Positions 1 through 8,751 of a stretch of 64,000 nucleotides of DNA are shown here, in pieces. The notes under the pieces were generated by a model. It was not told the DNA's origin. It searched no databases and worked only from the letters and a program-made list of their open reading frames with translations. The DNA is taken from assembly GCF_025452095.1 (NCBI RefSeq), contig NZ_CP104877.1:744001-808000 (forward strand). The letters run 5' to 3'. Both the position numbers and the translations under genes were made by a program. This stretch comes from Paenarthrobacter sp. JL.01a. Lineage in GTDB: Bacteria > Actinomycetota > Actinomycetes > Actinomycetales > Micrococcaceae. Within the stretch, counting starts at the first letter, position 1. The number at the start of each line of letters is the position of its first letter.

Positions 1-16
1 CTGGGGTGGCAGTCAC
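1..16 (-). CDS. 5' end of next importer gene, probably DppF-type ATPase (partial)
   Basis: Only the first five codons are inside the window. A GTG at 16-14 overlaps the TGA of the permease/ATPase gene (GTGA overlap). It is preceded seven bases upstream by a full AAGGAGG ribosome-binding site, read on the minus strand at about 24-30. The start is therefore well supported. The product is inferred from context only: peptide importers of this layout normally end with a second ATPase (DppF/OppF). Confidence 0.55.
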
Positions 17-2124
17 TTTGCATCCTCCTTCAGGTGGCTCGCCCAGTAGTGGTCGGCATCGTCACCGTTCGCCGCCGCGACAGTGGTGAGGACCAGCTTC
101 TGGTTGGGGTCGGCGTCGGGCCGCAGCGAGCGGGCCGCGAAGCGGTCTCCCACAGCGAAATCGTGTGGTGAAGGAACCGTGCCGGGGATCTGGTGGAGCC
201 TGGCGGCGTCGGCCTCGATGGAGAGAACAGCGCCCAGCAGGCCACGGGTGTACTCGTGCTTGGGGTTCTGCAACAACTCCGAAGCCTGTGCCGATTCCAC
301 CACCTGCCCGGCGTACATCACCGTGATGCGGTGCGCGAGCGAGGCAACCAAGGCGAGGTCGTGGCTGACGAACACCATGGCAAAACCGAGCTGTTCCCGC
401 AATTCGTTGAGCAGGTCCACCACTTGCTTCTGGACGGTGACGTCGAGTGCCGTGGTGGGTTCGTCCGCAACCACGATCTTCGGCGAACGGGACAACGCCA
501 TGGCAATCAGCACACGCTGGCGTTGGCCTCCGGAGAGTTCGTGAGGGTAACTGGCCAGAGTCCGGACCGGGTCCAGCTTGACCATTTCCAGCAGCTCCGT
601 GGGGGTCTTGCGGCCGCCACGCTTGGTGAGCTGTTCCAGCTGTTCCTTGATCTTCATGGACGGGTTCAGCGAGCTCAGCGCATCCTGGTAGACCATGGCG
701 ATCTGCTCGCCGCGCAGGCCAACGTAGGCCTTGGGGTTGCTGTGCTGCGTCTTGGGGTCCAGCAGTTCCTTGCCGTCAAAGGTGATTGAGCCAGTGACTT
801 GGGCGGTTTTCGGCAAGAGCCCCATGACGGCCAGGGAGGTGATGGACTTGCCACAGCCGGACTCGCCAACCAGGCCCATGGTTTCGCCCTCCCGGACCGT
901 GAAGGACACGTTGTCCACGATCGGGATATCGCCGAAGCGGCCGGGGAAGCGGATGGACAGATTCTTTACCTCAAGGACGTTGCGTGCGCCTGCCGGTACC
1001 TGGGGGAGGCGGTCGCTGCGCTTCGCTTCGATCGAGGCAAGGAGTTCCAATTCGCGGTCCAGGAGGAGATGCGGGTTGGCTGCGGCGGTGCGCACATCGG
1101 TGAGCAGGGCGGACTGGCCGGCCTCGGAAGTGGCACCCAAACCGGAAGCCGCGCGGACGCCGTCGAGCTCGTGTTCCTCAACAACGGAAGGCTGGGCAAC
1201 TGACGTAGCCACCTCGGTGTCCACGGCCACGGAAGCCGAGGAGCCGTCGTCGTCCTTCACCACGGGAGCCTTGCGGAGCCGGGGGTTCACCATCGCATCG
1301 GTGAGGCCCTCGGCGAGGATGTTCAGGGACAGGACGGTCAGCAGGATGGTGAGGCCAGCGAAGGTGGTGGCCCACCAGCCGCCAGAGAGGACGAGGTTGC
1401 GTCCGTAGGAGATGACGTTGCCCCAGGAGGGAGCGGGATCCTGCACGCCGGCACCCAGGAAGGACAGGGATGCCTCGAGGATGATGGCATCGGCCACCAT
1501 CACCGTGGCGAACACCAGCACCGGCGCTGCGGTGTTGCGGACGATGTGCTTGACCAGGATGTAGAACCGGCCGGCGCCGATCACACGCTCGGCGCGGACG
1601 TAGTCTTCACCGTATTGGGCCAGGACATTGGCCCGGACCACGCGGGCCAGCTGCGGGGTGTAAATGATGGCGATCGCAATGATGATGGTCGGGACCGAGT
1701 TGCCGAAGGCCGCCAGGAGTACGGCGGCCAGCGCGATACCCGGGAACGCCATGAGGATGTCCATGATCCGCATGATGATTTCGTTGACGGACTTGCTCGA
1801 AGTCGCGGCGAACGAGCCCAAGAGCGCGCCCACCAGGATCGCCAGGCCCACGGCGCCGAGGCCGATCATGAGCGAGGACTGGGCTCCGAACAGGAGCCTG
1901 GAGAAGATGTCGCGGCCCAGGCGGTCCGTGCCGAAGAAGTGCTCGGCGCCCGGCGGAGTTGCCGGGGTGAACGTCTCCAGCGGATCGTGCGGTGCCAGCA
2001 CGGGAGCCAGGATGGCCGCAAGGACAATGAGGATGAGGAAAGACAGGGCGATGCGGGAGCCCCAAGGCAGGGCCTTGAAACGAAGGCCCGGGGCGCTCAG
2101 CCGTTCTGCGAGCTTGCTGCGCAT
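13..2124 (-). CDS. Peptide/nickel-type ABC importer, fused permease (DppC) and ATPase (DppD)
   Basis: One 703-residue protein joins two importer subunits. Residues about 1-300 are a DppC-type inner-membrane permease with several hydrophobic segments and the EAA-like region around LEASLSFLGAG. After an acidic and alanine-rich linker (about 300-385) comes a DppD-type ATPase with Walker A GESGCGKS (near residue 417), signature LSGGQRQR and Walker B VVADEPTTALD. The C-terminus carries the oligopeptide-transporter extension with the IPGTVPSP motif. Fusions of this kind are common in actinobacteria. It lies 3 bases after the DppB-type permease and overlaps the next gene by four bases, so it belongs to a four-subunit operon led by the binding protein. 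The substrate is probably a peptide but cannot be read from the sequence. Confidence 0.93.
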   Translation of the reverse strand: MRSKLAERLSAPGLRFKALPWGSRIALSFLILIVLAAILAPVLAPHDPLETFTPATPPGAEHFFGTDRLGRDIFSRLLFGAQSSLMIGLGAVGLAILVGALLGSFAATSSKSVNEIIMRIMDILMAFPGIALAAVLLAAFGNSVPTIIIAIAIIYTPQLARVVRANVLAQYGEDYVRAERVIGAGRFYILVKHIVRNTAAPVLVFATVMVADAIILEASLSFLGAGVQDPAPSWGNVISYGRNLVLSGGWWATTFAGLTILLTVLSLNILAEGLTDAMVNPRLRKAPVVKDDDGSSASVAVDTEVATSVAQPSVVEEHELDGVRAASGLGATSEAGQSALLTDVRTAAANPHLLLDRELELLASIEAKRSDRLPQVPAGARNVLEVKNLSIRFPGRFGDIPIVDNVSFTVREGETMGLVGESGCGKSITSLAVMGLLPKTAQVTGSITFDGKELLDPKTQHSNPKAYVGLRGEQIAMVYQDALSSLNPSMKIKEQLEQLTKRGGRKTPTELLEMVKLDPVRTLASYPHELSGGQRQRVLIAMALSRSPKIVVADEPTTALDVTVQKQVVDLLNELREQLGFAMVFVSHDLALVASLAHRITVMYAGQVVESAQASELLQNPKHEYTRGLLGAVLSIEADAARLHQIPGTVPSPHDFAVGDRFAARSLRPDADPNQKLVLTTVAAANGDDADHYWASHLKEDAK

Positions 2125-2127
2125 GAG

Positions 2128-3084
2128 CTATACCGTCCTGATTCGGGGGTTGATGAGCAGGTAGAGAAGGTCCACCACGATGTTCACCAGAACGAAGGTG
2201 ACCGAGATGGTGAGCACCACGCCCTGGACCAGGTTGACGTCCAGGTTGGTGATGCCGTTGAGGATCAGTTGGCCCATGCCGGGCAGGGCGAAGATCATTT
2301 CAATCACGACGGCGCCACCCAGGAGGTAGCCGACGCGGAGTCCCAGCACGGTGACCGGGGTGACGAGCGCGTTGCGGAGGACGTTCTTGGAAACGACCTC
2401 GCGGTAGGGGACGCCGTTGCCGATGGCGGTGCGGACGTAGTCCCGGTCGAGTTCTTCAACCATGGACGTCCGGACCACGCGGATCAGGGAGGCCGAGACG
2501 GGAATGCCGAGCGCCAAAGCCGGGAGGGCCATCGAGTTGAGCCAACCGCCGAAGCCGGATTCCGGCGTCGCGATACCGCCCGAGGGGAACATCGGGTTCT
2601 CGCCGAGTGCGAACCACTGGATAAGGAGGATGCCGAGCCAGAATGACGGCGTGGCGATCGCGGCGATCGAGAAGACGCGGACCAGCTGGTCCTGCCATTT
2701 GTCGCGGTACAGGGCTCCGATGATGCCGAACGCCAGCGAAACAACAATCGCGATCAGCACACCAAGGAAGGTCAGCTGAAGAGTCAGGGGAAAGGCCGAG
2801 CCGATCATGGAAGCGACGGACTTTGCCGGGGGAGTGGTGACCCCGAGGTCGAACTGCAGGAGCTTGCCGAGGAAACGGAAGTACTGCAGGACCAGGGGAT
2901 CGTTGAGGCCGTTCTCCTGGCGGTACTGCTGCTTGGCTTCTTCGCTGGCGCCGTCACCGAGGGCCGAGCTGGCCTGGTCGCCGGGAGCGGCCTGCAGGAC
3001 GAGGAAGACGAGCAACGTGATGCCCAGGATCATTAATGGCAATGCTGCAAGTCTGCGGCCGAGCAGACGCAATATCGTGACCAA
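2128..3084 (-). CDS. Peptide/nickel-type ABC importer permease (DppB type)
   Basis: This is a 318-residue integral membrane protein of the DppB family, the first permease of the importer. It starts RLLGRRLAALPLMILGITLL, a typical first membrane segment, and ends with a YLLINPRIR tail usual for the family. I place the start at the TTG at 3084. It has a GGAGAA ribosome-binding site 6-7 bases upstream, while the longer frame from a TTG at 3132 has none and would add a charged, non-family leader. It lies between the binding-protein gene and the permease/ATPase fusion. Confidence 0.92.
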   Translation of the reverse strand: MVTILRLLGRRLAALPLMILGITLLVFLVLQAAPGDQASSALGDGASEEAKQQYRQENGLNDPLVLQYFRFLGKLLQFDLGVTTPPAKSVASMIGSAFPLTLQLTFLGVLIAIVVSLAFGIIGALYRDKWQDQLVRVFSIAAIATPSFWLGILLIQWFALGENPMFPSGGIATPESGFGGWLNSMALPALALGIPVSASLIRVVRTSMVEELDRDYVRTAIGNGVPYREVVSKNVLRNALVTPVTVLGLRVGYLLGGAVVIEMIFALPGMGQLILNGITNLDVNLVQGVVLTISVTFVLVNIVVDLLYLLINPRIRTV

Positions 3085-3106
3085 TGTGTTCTCCGGTTGA
3101 TTGTGG

Positions 3107-3167
3107 GTTGCGGGGCCTGCTCTGCGCGCCAAGTGGGGGCTTTAGGACGCAAAGCAGGACCCGCAAC
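3107..3167 (-). promoter_or_regulatory. Intra-operon stem-loop after the binding-protein gene
   Basis: Bases 3107-3126 and 3148-3167 form a 20-bp inverted repeat with two mismatches and a 21-base loop. It lies between the stop of the solute-binding protein gene and the permease start. No T-run follows on the minus strand. Such hairpins often protect the upstream message or partly stop transcription, giving more binding protein than membrane subunits. That role is inference. Confidence 0.6.
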
Positions 3168-3181
3168 GGTTGGGGGACCGC

Positions 3182-4804
3182 CTAGGCGGTGCGTCCGAAG
3201 TCGATGAACGACAGGCCGGTTGTCGGCAGCGGCTTGAAGCCGTTGAGCTTCTTCTCATCCCAGGCACTGGGCAACTGGCGGTGGAAGACAGGGTACAGCG
3301 GGACTTCCTCGGAGACGAGGTCCACGATTTCGCCGACGGTCTTCTTGGCTTCCTCTCCGGAGGCCTGGGAGCCCTTGTTCATGAGGTCCTGCAGCTTGGT
3401 GCGCTCCGGAGCGGTCCAGAAGGCGCGCTTTTCCATCCACGTAGAGCCCGAGTAGAACCAGCTCAGGAGCAGGTCCGCGTCGTTGCCGAACACGGAAGGA
3501 TCACCCGGGGCGGCGACGACCGAGTAGTCGCCCTTGCCCACGCGGTCGCTGTACAGGGCACCGGACTGGAGGCTCTTGACGGTGACCTTGACGCCGGGAA
3601 TCTTGTTCCAGGATTCGAGGATCAGCGGTGCGACATCCTTGACCCAGGCAGTGTCCGTGGTGAGGAGTTCGAATTCGAGGTTGGTCACGCCGGCCTGCTT
3701 CAAAAGGTCTGCGGCCTTGGAGGTGTCGAAGCCGTAGACGTTCTTTGCCTTGACGTAGTCCGGGTGGCCTTCCTGGAAGTAGGAGCTGGCTGCCTTGGCA
3801 TTGCCGAACAGGGCCTTTTTGATGATCGCTTCCTTGTCCAGGCCATAGTGCAGGGCCTGGCGGACCAGCTTGTTGTCGAAGGGTGCCTTGGCGCAGTTGA
3901 ACATCAGGAACAGCAGACCGAAGGACTGTACGGACTCAACCTTGACCTTGGACTTAAGTCCGTCGACATCAAGGTAGGGCACGTCCTCGATGGCCTGGAC
4001 ACGGCCGGACTGGACGGCGGTGACGCGGGCGGCGGCGTCTGAAAGGAGGAGCCAGGTCATGCCCTTGGCCAGGGCAGGCTTGGGGCCGTTGTAGTCGGCG
4101 AACGCCTCGAAGACGATCTTGTCGTCCTTGACGGCGGAGACCAACTTGTAGGGGCCGGAGCCAACGGGCTTGGCGTCGAAGGCCTTGAGGTCCGTGGCAA
4201 GGGCCTTGGGAACGATCTTCACCACGGAGATGCGCGGACCGAAGCCCGGGAAGGCGTACTTAAGGGTGAACTCCACCGTCTTGGCATCAACGGGCTTGAC
4301 GTCCTGGATGAACGGGATGAACTGCGAGAACAGGGACTTGTTGGCAGGGTCCATGACGCGGGTGAAGGAGAAGGCTACGTCTTCGGTGGTGACGGGGGTG
4401 CCGTCGTGGAACTTGGCGCCCTCGCGGATGGTCACCTGGTAGGTGGTGTCGTTGACCTTCTTGGGGTCTGAGGCAGCCAGCGCGTTGTAGGGCTCGCGGG
4501 TGGCCGGGTGCAGTTCGATAAGGCCTTCGAAGATGTGCAGGTTTGCGGCCATCGGGGTGGCACCTGAGGAGCTCAGCGGATCGAACCCCGTTGAGAGTGC
4601 GTAGGAGATGCCTGCCTCGATGGTGAGGTCCTTGTTTACTGCAGCGGTGTTCGTTGCGTTTCCGGTGGTGGTGCTGGCAGCGCCGCCGCACGCAGAGAGG
4701 GTAGCCGTGAAGGCGGCTGCTGCACCAACTGCGCCGCTTAGCTTCAGGAAGTTCCGGCGGCTGGCATCGTTGACCAGCGGCAGGCTTTGGATCGTCTTGC
4801 TCAT
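3182..4804 (-). CDS. Peptide-type ABC importer substrate-binding lipoprotein
   Basis: This is a 540-residue SBP_bac_5 family protein (DppA/OppA type) that captures the substrate outside the membrane. The N-terminus has a twin-arginine motif, SRRNFLK at residues 15-21, then a hydrophobic stretch and a lipobox LSAC with Cys39. It is therefore probably a Tat-exported lipoprotein. The family motif for peptide binders, [17 protein letters not shown], is present. The start is the ATG at 4804 with a GTGAGG site about eight bases upstream; a frame extending to 4885 would hide the signal peptide. It is the first gene of the importer operon and is divergent from the GntR regulator gene, 297 bases away. 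Confidence 0.93.
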   Translation of the reverse strand: MSKTIQSLPLVNDASRRNFLKLSGAVGAAAAFTATLSACGGAASTTTGNATNTAAVNKDLTIEAGISYALSTGFDPLSSSGATPMAANLHIFEGLIELHPATREPYNALAASDPKKVNDTTYQVTIREGAKFHDGTPVTTEDVAFSFTRVMDPANKSLFSQFIPFIQDVKPVDAKTVEFTLKYAFPGFGPRISVVKIVPKALATDLKAFDAKPVGSGPYKLVSAVKDDKIVFEAFADYNGPKPALAKGMTWLLLSDAAARVTAVQSGRVQAIEDVPYLDVDGLKSKVKVESVQSFGLLFLMFNCAKAPFDNKLVRQALHYGLDKEAIIKKALFGNAKAASSYFQEGHPDYVKAKNVYGFDTSKAADLLKQAGVTNLEFELLTTDTAWVKDVAPLILESWNKIPGVKVTVKSLQSGALYSDRVGKGDYSVVAAPGDPSVFGNDADLLLSWFYSGSTWMEKRAFWTAPERTKLQDLMNKGSQASGEEAKKTVGEIVDLVSEEVPLYPVFHRQLPSAWDEKKLNGFKPLPTTGLSFIDFGRTA

Positions 4805-4835
4805 AGGGTGCCTCACCAATCGAGTTTCGTGGGTT

Positions 4836-4856
4836 ATCGGATGTAGGACGTCCGAT
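4836..4856. promoter_or_regulatory. Candidate GntR operator 1
   Basis: ATCGGA (4836-4841) and TCCGAT (4851-4856) form an inverted repeat with a nine-base spacer, just upstream of the binding-protein start. The nine-base word ATCGGATGT here is found again, inverted, at 4987-4995. Regulator assignment is inferred from the divergent gntR-type gene. Confidence 0.45.
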
Positions 4857-4986
4857 GCTCGTATGGAAACTGTAAGGGCGGTCACAACGGAACGTCAAGT
4901 GAGAATTGGTGCGGTGGGCCGTGCGTGGCTCCGGGGGAGGATGCCGCCTGCTGGGAAATTACGCGCATGGCTAGGAAGGAGGTGGG

Positions 4987-5004
4987 ACATCCGATATTGT
5001 ATGT
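4987..5004. promoter_or_regulatory. Candidate GntR operator 2
   Basis: ACATCCGATATTGTATGT is an imperfect 18-base palindrome (7 of 9 pairs). It shares ACATCCGAT with the inverted repeat at 4836-4856. It lies in the divergent promoter region, about 100 bases before the regulator start. Confidence 0.42.
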
Positions 5005-5101
5005 TGCGAGCTACTCGTTCTGCCTCGGGCGCTAAGCTCGCCTCAACATTAACACTGCACCGCCACCTGTTCCGGGGTCGGTGCACGGCAAGGAGAAAGC
5101 C

Positions 5102-5830
5102 ATGACAACTTCCGGTGTGGTTCCGCAGGCGCGGTTCAGTGCACAGGCCCGGCTGCGTGCGTTGCAGTCGGACATTATGGAACTGATCCTTGAGCGCGAG
5201 CTCGAGGCCGGCGATCCTTTGCCCACCGAAAGTGAGCTGTCGGTCGCTCTTGGGGTCGGGCGGAATACCCTCCGCGAGTCACTCAAGGTGCTCCAGGCCC
5301 TGGGTGTCATCGAAATCCGCCACGGGTTCGGCATGTTCGTCGCCCCCAGCAACTTCGATGCGCTCGCCGACGGCCTCACGTTCCGCGGCCGGTTGTCACT
5401 CCGCCACCAAGGGCTCGAAGCGCTGCAGCTGGTCGACGTCCGCCAAGCCCTTGAGTCCGGACTGATCGGTTCCTCCATCGACGTCATGACGTCGGAGCAG
5501 TTGTCATCCATCGAGGAATCGGTCAAGCAGATGGAGGAGCTGGCAGCAGCCGGCGAGAACTTCGTAGCCGCCGATGCCGAGTTCCACCGCCGGCTTTTCG
5601 AACCCCTCAATAACGAGCTCCTGATCAACCTGATGGGCGTTTTCTGGAAGGTATACAGGAAGATCCACGTGGAGATCGGCCCTGGCAACGAGGACCTGGT
5701 GAAGACGGCCGCGATGCACCGGGACATCTATGCCGCCGTGGCCGCTGGCGACAAGGCCGCGGCCGCCGAACTGCTCAACCGGCATTTCGATGGCATCCGC
5801 CGCCGCATCAGCGAGGCCGTGGGCGAGTAA
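5102..5830 (+). CDS. GntR-family regulator, FadR/FCD subfamily
   Basis: A 242-residue DNA-binding regulator. Residues about 12-75 form the winged helix of GntR proteins (LPTESELSVALGVGRNTLRE, then a wing with HGFGMFV). The rest is an FCD ligand-binding domain with the conserved DAEFHRRLF helix and a late HRDIYAAV helix that supply metal and effector ligands in this family. The ATG at 5102 has AAGGAG six bases upstream; the longer GTG at 5081 lies before that site and is unlikely. It is transcribed away from the peptide importer and is the obvious candidate to control it, probably in response to a small acid or a peptide product. Confidence 0.92.
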   Translation: MTTSGVVPQARFSAQARLRALQSDIMELILERELEAGDPLPTESELSVALGVGRNTLRESLKVLQALGVIEIRHGFGMFVAPSNFDALADGLTFRGRLSLRHQGLEALQLVDVRQALESGLIGSSIDVMTSEQLSSIEESVKQMEELAAAGENFVAADAEFHRRLFEPLNNELLINLMGVFWKVYRKIHVEIGPGNEDLVKTAAMHRDIYAAVAAGDKAAAAELLNRHFDGIRRRISEAVGE

Positions 5831-5842
5831 CGCACCCAACCG

Positions 5843-5886
5843 AAGGGCCGCCGTCGTACTTAACGAAAAGTACGACGGCGGCCCTT
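5843..5886. terminator. Strong bidirectional terminator
   Basis: A perfect 19-bp stem (5843-5861 with 5868-5886) closes a six-base loop AACGAA. It sits just after the GntR gene and between convergent genes. Its arm contains GGGCCGCCGTCGT, also found in the hairpin at 12049-12098. Confidence 0.85.
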
Positions 5887-5903
5887 GCCGTTTCTGCCCC
5901 CGT

Positions 5904-5973
5904 CACCCAACTAGGGGACAGTACCGGTTCCACTGAGCGCTCAGAACAGCGTTTTCTGTCCCCTACTTGGGTG
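5904..5973. repeat. Dispersed palindromic repeat, copy 1
   Basis: A 70-base element whose ends are inverted repeats: CACCCAACTAGGGGACAG on the left and CTGTCCCCTACTTGGGTG on the right (17 of 18 bases pair). The palindrome TGAGCGCTCA is near the middle (5934-5943). A second copy is at 9714-9780. The right arm overlaps the last codons and stop of the tetR-type gene. It is REP-like in size and position, between convergent genes. Confidence 0.75.
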
Positions 5974-6595
5974 CGGCGCCGCGCCAGCCCGCCACGAGCA
6001 CCGAGCGCAGGTAGTCGTAGCGGAAATCGTTGATGTTGCCGAGGTCCGACAGGGCTGCGATCCTCTGGGGAAGTGCCGTGCCCGTGAGCGCGCCCACGCC
6101 GAACATGTAGGCCCATTCGTGGAAACCGCGTGGCTTGTCAGGCAAGGCCTTGCGCATCACCTCGATGAAATCCCGCGCCATGGGATCGAAGTATTCGGCC
6201 AGGATGCCGCGTTCGTGGGCGCCCGGATCGGAAGCCTCGCGGAGAACGAGCCGGGCGAACAGCTTCCCGTCTTCAGTTTCCTGGGCCTTCAGGGTGGGCA
6301 TGAGGAAGGCGTCAACAATCCGCTCGACGGCGTCACTCGCCGAGGTCTCGACGGCCAGGACCTGCCGGCGACGTTCCTCGTTGAGGTGCTGGTAACGGGT
6401 GAAGACCGCCCTGTAGAGCTCCAACTTGGTGGCGAAATGGTAGATGACCAACGGTGCGGTGGTCCCGGTTTCCTCGGCGACCGCCCGCATGGTGGTGGCC
6501 TCGAAGCCCCGGTCGGCGAACATCTTCACCGCGACATCAAGGATCTGCTCCCGGCGGCGCGTTCCTGCCGTATTCCCCTGCACTTCTGTGGACAT
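5963..6595 (-). CDS. TetR-family transcriptional regulator
   Basis: A 210-residue repressor-type protein. The N-terminal helix-turn-helix is clear: RREQILDVAVKMFADRGFEA then TTMRAVAEETG and a YHFATKLELY recognition and linker region (residues about 14-60). The C-terminal part is the variable ligand-binding domain. The ATG at 6595 follows no long extension and matches the family length. It is divergent from the MFS/cyclase/FAH operon, with repeated operator-like sequences in the 143-base gap, so it probably represses that operon until its substrate arrives. Its last codons lie inside the palindromic repeat at 5904-5973. Confidence 0.92.
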   Translation of the reverse strand: MSTEVQGNTAGTRRREQILDVAVKMFADRGFEATTMRAVAEETGTTAPLVIYHFATKLELYRAVFTRYQHLNEERRRQVLAVETSASDAVERIVDAFLMPTLKAQETEDGKLFARLVLREASDPGAHERGILAEYFDPMARDFIEVMRKALPDKPRGFHEWAYMFGVGALTGTALPQRIAALSDLGNINDFRYDYLRSVLVAGWRGAAPK

Positions 6596-6629
6596 GGGTT
6601 CCAGCCTATAGCTCCGTGGGCGGTAACCG

Positions 6630-6692
6630 TTGACACAAACTGAATGGGTGTATAAATTCTATCCCACAAGAAACTGAACGAGTGTAAAAGTT
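6630..6692 (+). promoter_or_regulatory. Promoter and tandem TetR operator-like repeats
   Basis: TTGACA (6630-6635) is followed 15 bases later by TATAAA (6651-6656), a plausible sigma-70-type promoter for the operon. Two 22-base direct repeats, 6637-6658 and 6671-6692, agree at 18 of 22 positions; both begin AAACTGAA and share GTGTA. The first overlaps the -10 region, the expected place for a repressor site. Confidence 0.55.
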
Positions 6693-6738
6693 CCGTTTCG
6701 CTCCGGGCAACGTGGCCCGCTTCAGAAGGGATTTCCAC

Positions 6739-8751
6739 ATGAAACGTGGAACCAAATGGTTCATCCTCGTTGGGTCATTCGTCATCTACCTCTTCGATGC
6801 CCTCGAAATTGCTGTGCTGTCCTTCGCGCTCCCGGCCATAAGCAAGGAATTGGCGCTCACTCCGCTGGCAGGCGGGTTGTTGGCCACCGCGACGCTGCTG
6901 GGCATGGGCTGCTCCAGTGTGATCACGGGTTGGCTGGCCGATAACCGTGGTCGCCGGGTTGCGCTCATCGTGTCCATGGCGGTGTTCGTCGCGCTGACGT
7001 CCGCGTTGTTTGTCGTGCCGAACTACGGCATCTTCGTGGCCCTTCGCTTTCTGGCGGGTATTGGCCTTGGGGGCGTCTGGTCCGTCCTGTCCACCTACAT
7101 CGTCGAAACCTGGCCGGCGCAGCAGCGCGGACGGGCGGTGGCGTTCGTGCTTGCCGCGTACCCGCTCGGCGGCGCCGGTGCGGCCTTGATCGCAGGCGTC
7201 TTCATGCCCGACTGGCGGACGCTCTTCCTGGTCACGGGCTTGTCCGCACTTCTGCCCCTGCTGATGGTGGTGTTCTTCTTCCCCGAATCCAAGGCCTGGC
7301 TGGAAGAGCGGGCAGGCCAGCAGGCGTCCACCGTTACCGTCAAAGAAGTGTTCACCGGCAGCTATCGCCGCCGCACGATCTTCGCCACCCTGGTCGCAGT
7401 CTGCGCCTTCGTTGGTTTCTACGGGGCTTCAACATGGATGCCCAGCTACCTGGCGACCGAGCGCGGCCTCGATCCCCGGCAGGTCAGCCTCTTCATGACC
7501 ATCCTGAACCTGGGTATGTTCGCCGGGTACATCGTGTTCGGCTGGATCGCGGACAGGATTGGCCGCCGCAACGCCATCATGCTCTCGCTGGCCGGCACCG
7601 GATTGTTGATGCCGCTGTATGGACTGGTCACCAACCAGGCCGTCCTGCTGTGGATGGGCCCGCTGTACGCGTTCTTCATGACGTTTGCCGGCCTGTTCGG
7701 CTCCTACCTCGGGGAGTTGTACCCCACCAGGATCCGCACAACCGGCGCCGGATTCTGCTTCAACATCGGGCGGGGCGTCGCGGCCTTCGCGCCTCTGGCC
7801 ATGGGCGGAATCGCGGCGACCTGGGGCTTCTCGTCCGGGCTCATCCTCTCCGGCGCAGTCTTCCTGGCAGGTGGCGCTCTCATGCTCTTCCTGCCCACAC
7901 CCACCGCGGCTCCTCCGCGGACAATCCGGCAATCGAGCCCAACCTTCAGAAAGAATCCATCAACAATGCCTGACCTTATAGACCTGTCCGTCAGCCTCCG
8001 CGGGGGAATCGCCTCGGATCCGCCGGGTATGACGCCCGAGATCGAATATTTCACCCATCGGGAAACCGCCAAGGACCTGGTGTCCTATTTCCCCGGGATG
8101 AATGAGGCGGATCTGCCGGGGGAGGAAGGCTGGGCCATCGAGCGCATCAATGCCACCACCCATACCGGTACACATCTGGACGCTCCATATCACTACGCCT
8201 CCATCATGGACGGGGGAGCGCGTGCCATCACCATCGATGAAGTTCCGCTGGAATGGTGCTTCGGCCGCGGAGTGAAACTGGACTTCCGCCACTTCGAGGA
8301 TGGCTACGTCGCCACGGCCGACGACGTCGAGGCTGAACTGTCGCGGGTGGGGCACCAGCTCGAGCCGGGAGACATTGTGGTGGTCAACACCGCGGCCGGC
8401 GCGCGGTACGGCTTCGACGATTACCTGTCCAGGGGTTGCGGGATGGGCCGCGAAGCCACCCTCTACCTCACCAGCCGCGGAGTCCGGGTCACCGGCACCG
8501 ACGCCTGGAGCTGGGACGCCCCCTTCATCCACACGGCCAAGCGCTACGTGGAAACCGGGGACAACTCGCTGATCTGGGAAGGCCATAAAGCCGGGATGGA
8601 GATCGGGTACTGCCACATCGAGAAACTGCACAACCTTGAGGCCTTGCCTGCCACGGGGTTCCGTATCTCTTGTTTCCCGGTGAAAATCCACGGAGCCTCC
8701 GCAGGGTGGACCCGCGCGGTTGCGATTCTGGATACGGAGGCGGGCAAATGA
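6739..8751 (+). CDS. MFS transporter joined in frame to a cyclase-family protein
   Basis: The open frame from ATG 6739 (AAGGGA upstream) runs 670 codons. Residues 1 to about 400 are a 12-helix major facilitator, with the loop motif GWLADNRGRR after the second helix. It resembles carriers of aromatic or other small acids. After LFLPTPTAA the frame passes through about 25 unconserved residues straight into a complete cyclase-family protein beginning MPDLIDLSV (7966). In the next frame the sequence reads SADNPAIEPNLQKESINNA and stops at 7971-7973, overlapping the cyclase ATG. That looks like the normal end of the transporter. One missing base near 7905-7915 would explain the fusion. Either this strain has a real fusion, or the base is a sequencing error. 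Function: uptake of the operon's substrate. Confidence 0.8.
   Translation: MKRGTKWFILVGSFVIYLFDALEIAVLSFALPAISKELALTPLAGGLLATATLLGMGCSSVITGWLADNRGRRVALIVSMAVFVALTSALFVVPNYGIFVALRFLAGIGLGGVWSVLSTYIVETWPAQQRGRAVAFVLAAYPLGGAGAALIAGVFMPDWRTLFLVTGLSALLPLLMVVFFFPESKAWLEERAGQQASTVTVKEVFTGSYRRRTIFATLVAVCAFVGFYGASTWMPSYLATERGLDPRQVSLFMTILNLGMFAGYIVFGWIADRIGRRNAIMLSLAGTGLLMPLYGLVTNQAVLLWMGPLYAFFMTFAGLFGSYLGELYPTRIRTTGAGFCFNIGRGVAAFAPLAMGGIAATWGFSSGLILSGAVFLAGGALMLFLPTPTAAPPRTIRQSSPTFRKNPSTMPDLIDLSVSLRGGIASDPPGMTPEIEYFTHRETAKDLVSYFPGMNEADLPGEEGWAIERINATTHTGTHLDAPYHYASIMDGGARAITIDEVPLEWCFGRGVKLDFRHFEDGYVATADDVEAELSRVGHQLEPGDIVVVNTAAGARYGFDDYLSRGCGMGREATLYLTSRGVRVTGTDAWSWDAPFIHTAKRYVETGDNSLIWEGHKAGMEIGYCHIEKLHNLEALPATGFRISCFPVKIHGASAGWTRAVAILDTEAGK
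7966..8751 (+). CDS. Cyclase-family (PF04199) metal-dependent hydrolase
   Basis: A 261-residue unit when started at ATG 7966. It contains the metal-binding signature HTGTHLDAPYH, which defines the cyclase/kynurenine formamidase/isatin hydrolase superfamily; members open amide or lactone rings using a divalent metal. Further conserved blocks are GDIVVVNTAAG and TDAWSWDAP. Only a weak AGAAAG precedes the ATG, 12 bases away, which fits coupling to the upstream transporter rather than free initiation. The downstream FAH-family gene overlaps it by four bases (ATGA). With a TetR regulator, a carrier and an FAH enzyme, it probably serves a short pathway for a cyclic or aromatic compound. The substrate is not identifiable. 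Confidence 0.85.
   Translation: MPDLIDLSVSLRGGIASDPPGMTPEIEYFTHRETAKDLVSYFPGMNEADLPGEEGWAIERINATTHTGTHLDAPYHYASIMDGGARAITIDEVPLEWCFGRGVKLDFRHFEDGYVATADDVEAELSRVGHQLEPGDIVVVNTAAGARYGFDDYLSRGCGMGREATLYLTSRGVRVTGTDAWSWDAPFIHTAKRYVETGDNSLIWEGHKAGMEIGYCHIEKLHNLEALPATGFRISCFPVKIHGASAGWTRAVAILDTEAGK

Noticed and set aside
2128..3132. Longer DppB-type permease starting at TTG 3132
   Set aside because: It has no ribosome-binding site and lies within the stem-loop. TTG 3084 has GGAGAA at the right distance.
7900..7975. Programmed -1 ribosomal frameshift at the MFS/cyclase junction
   Set aside because: The frame relation would allow it, but I see no slippery heptamer or strong downstream structure. 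A lost base is simpler.
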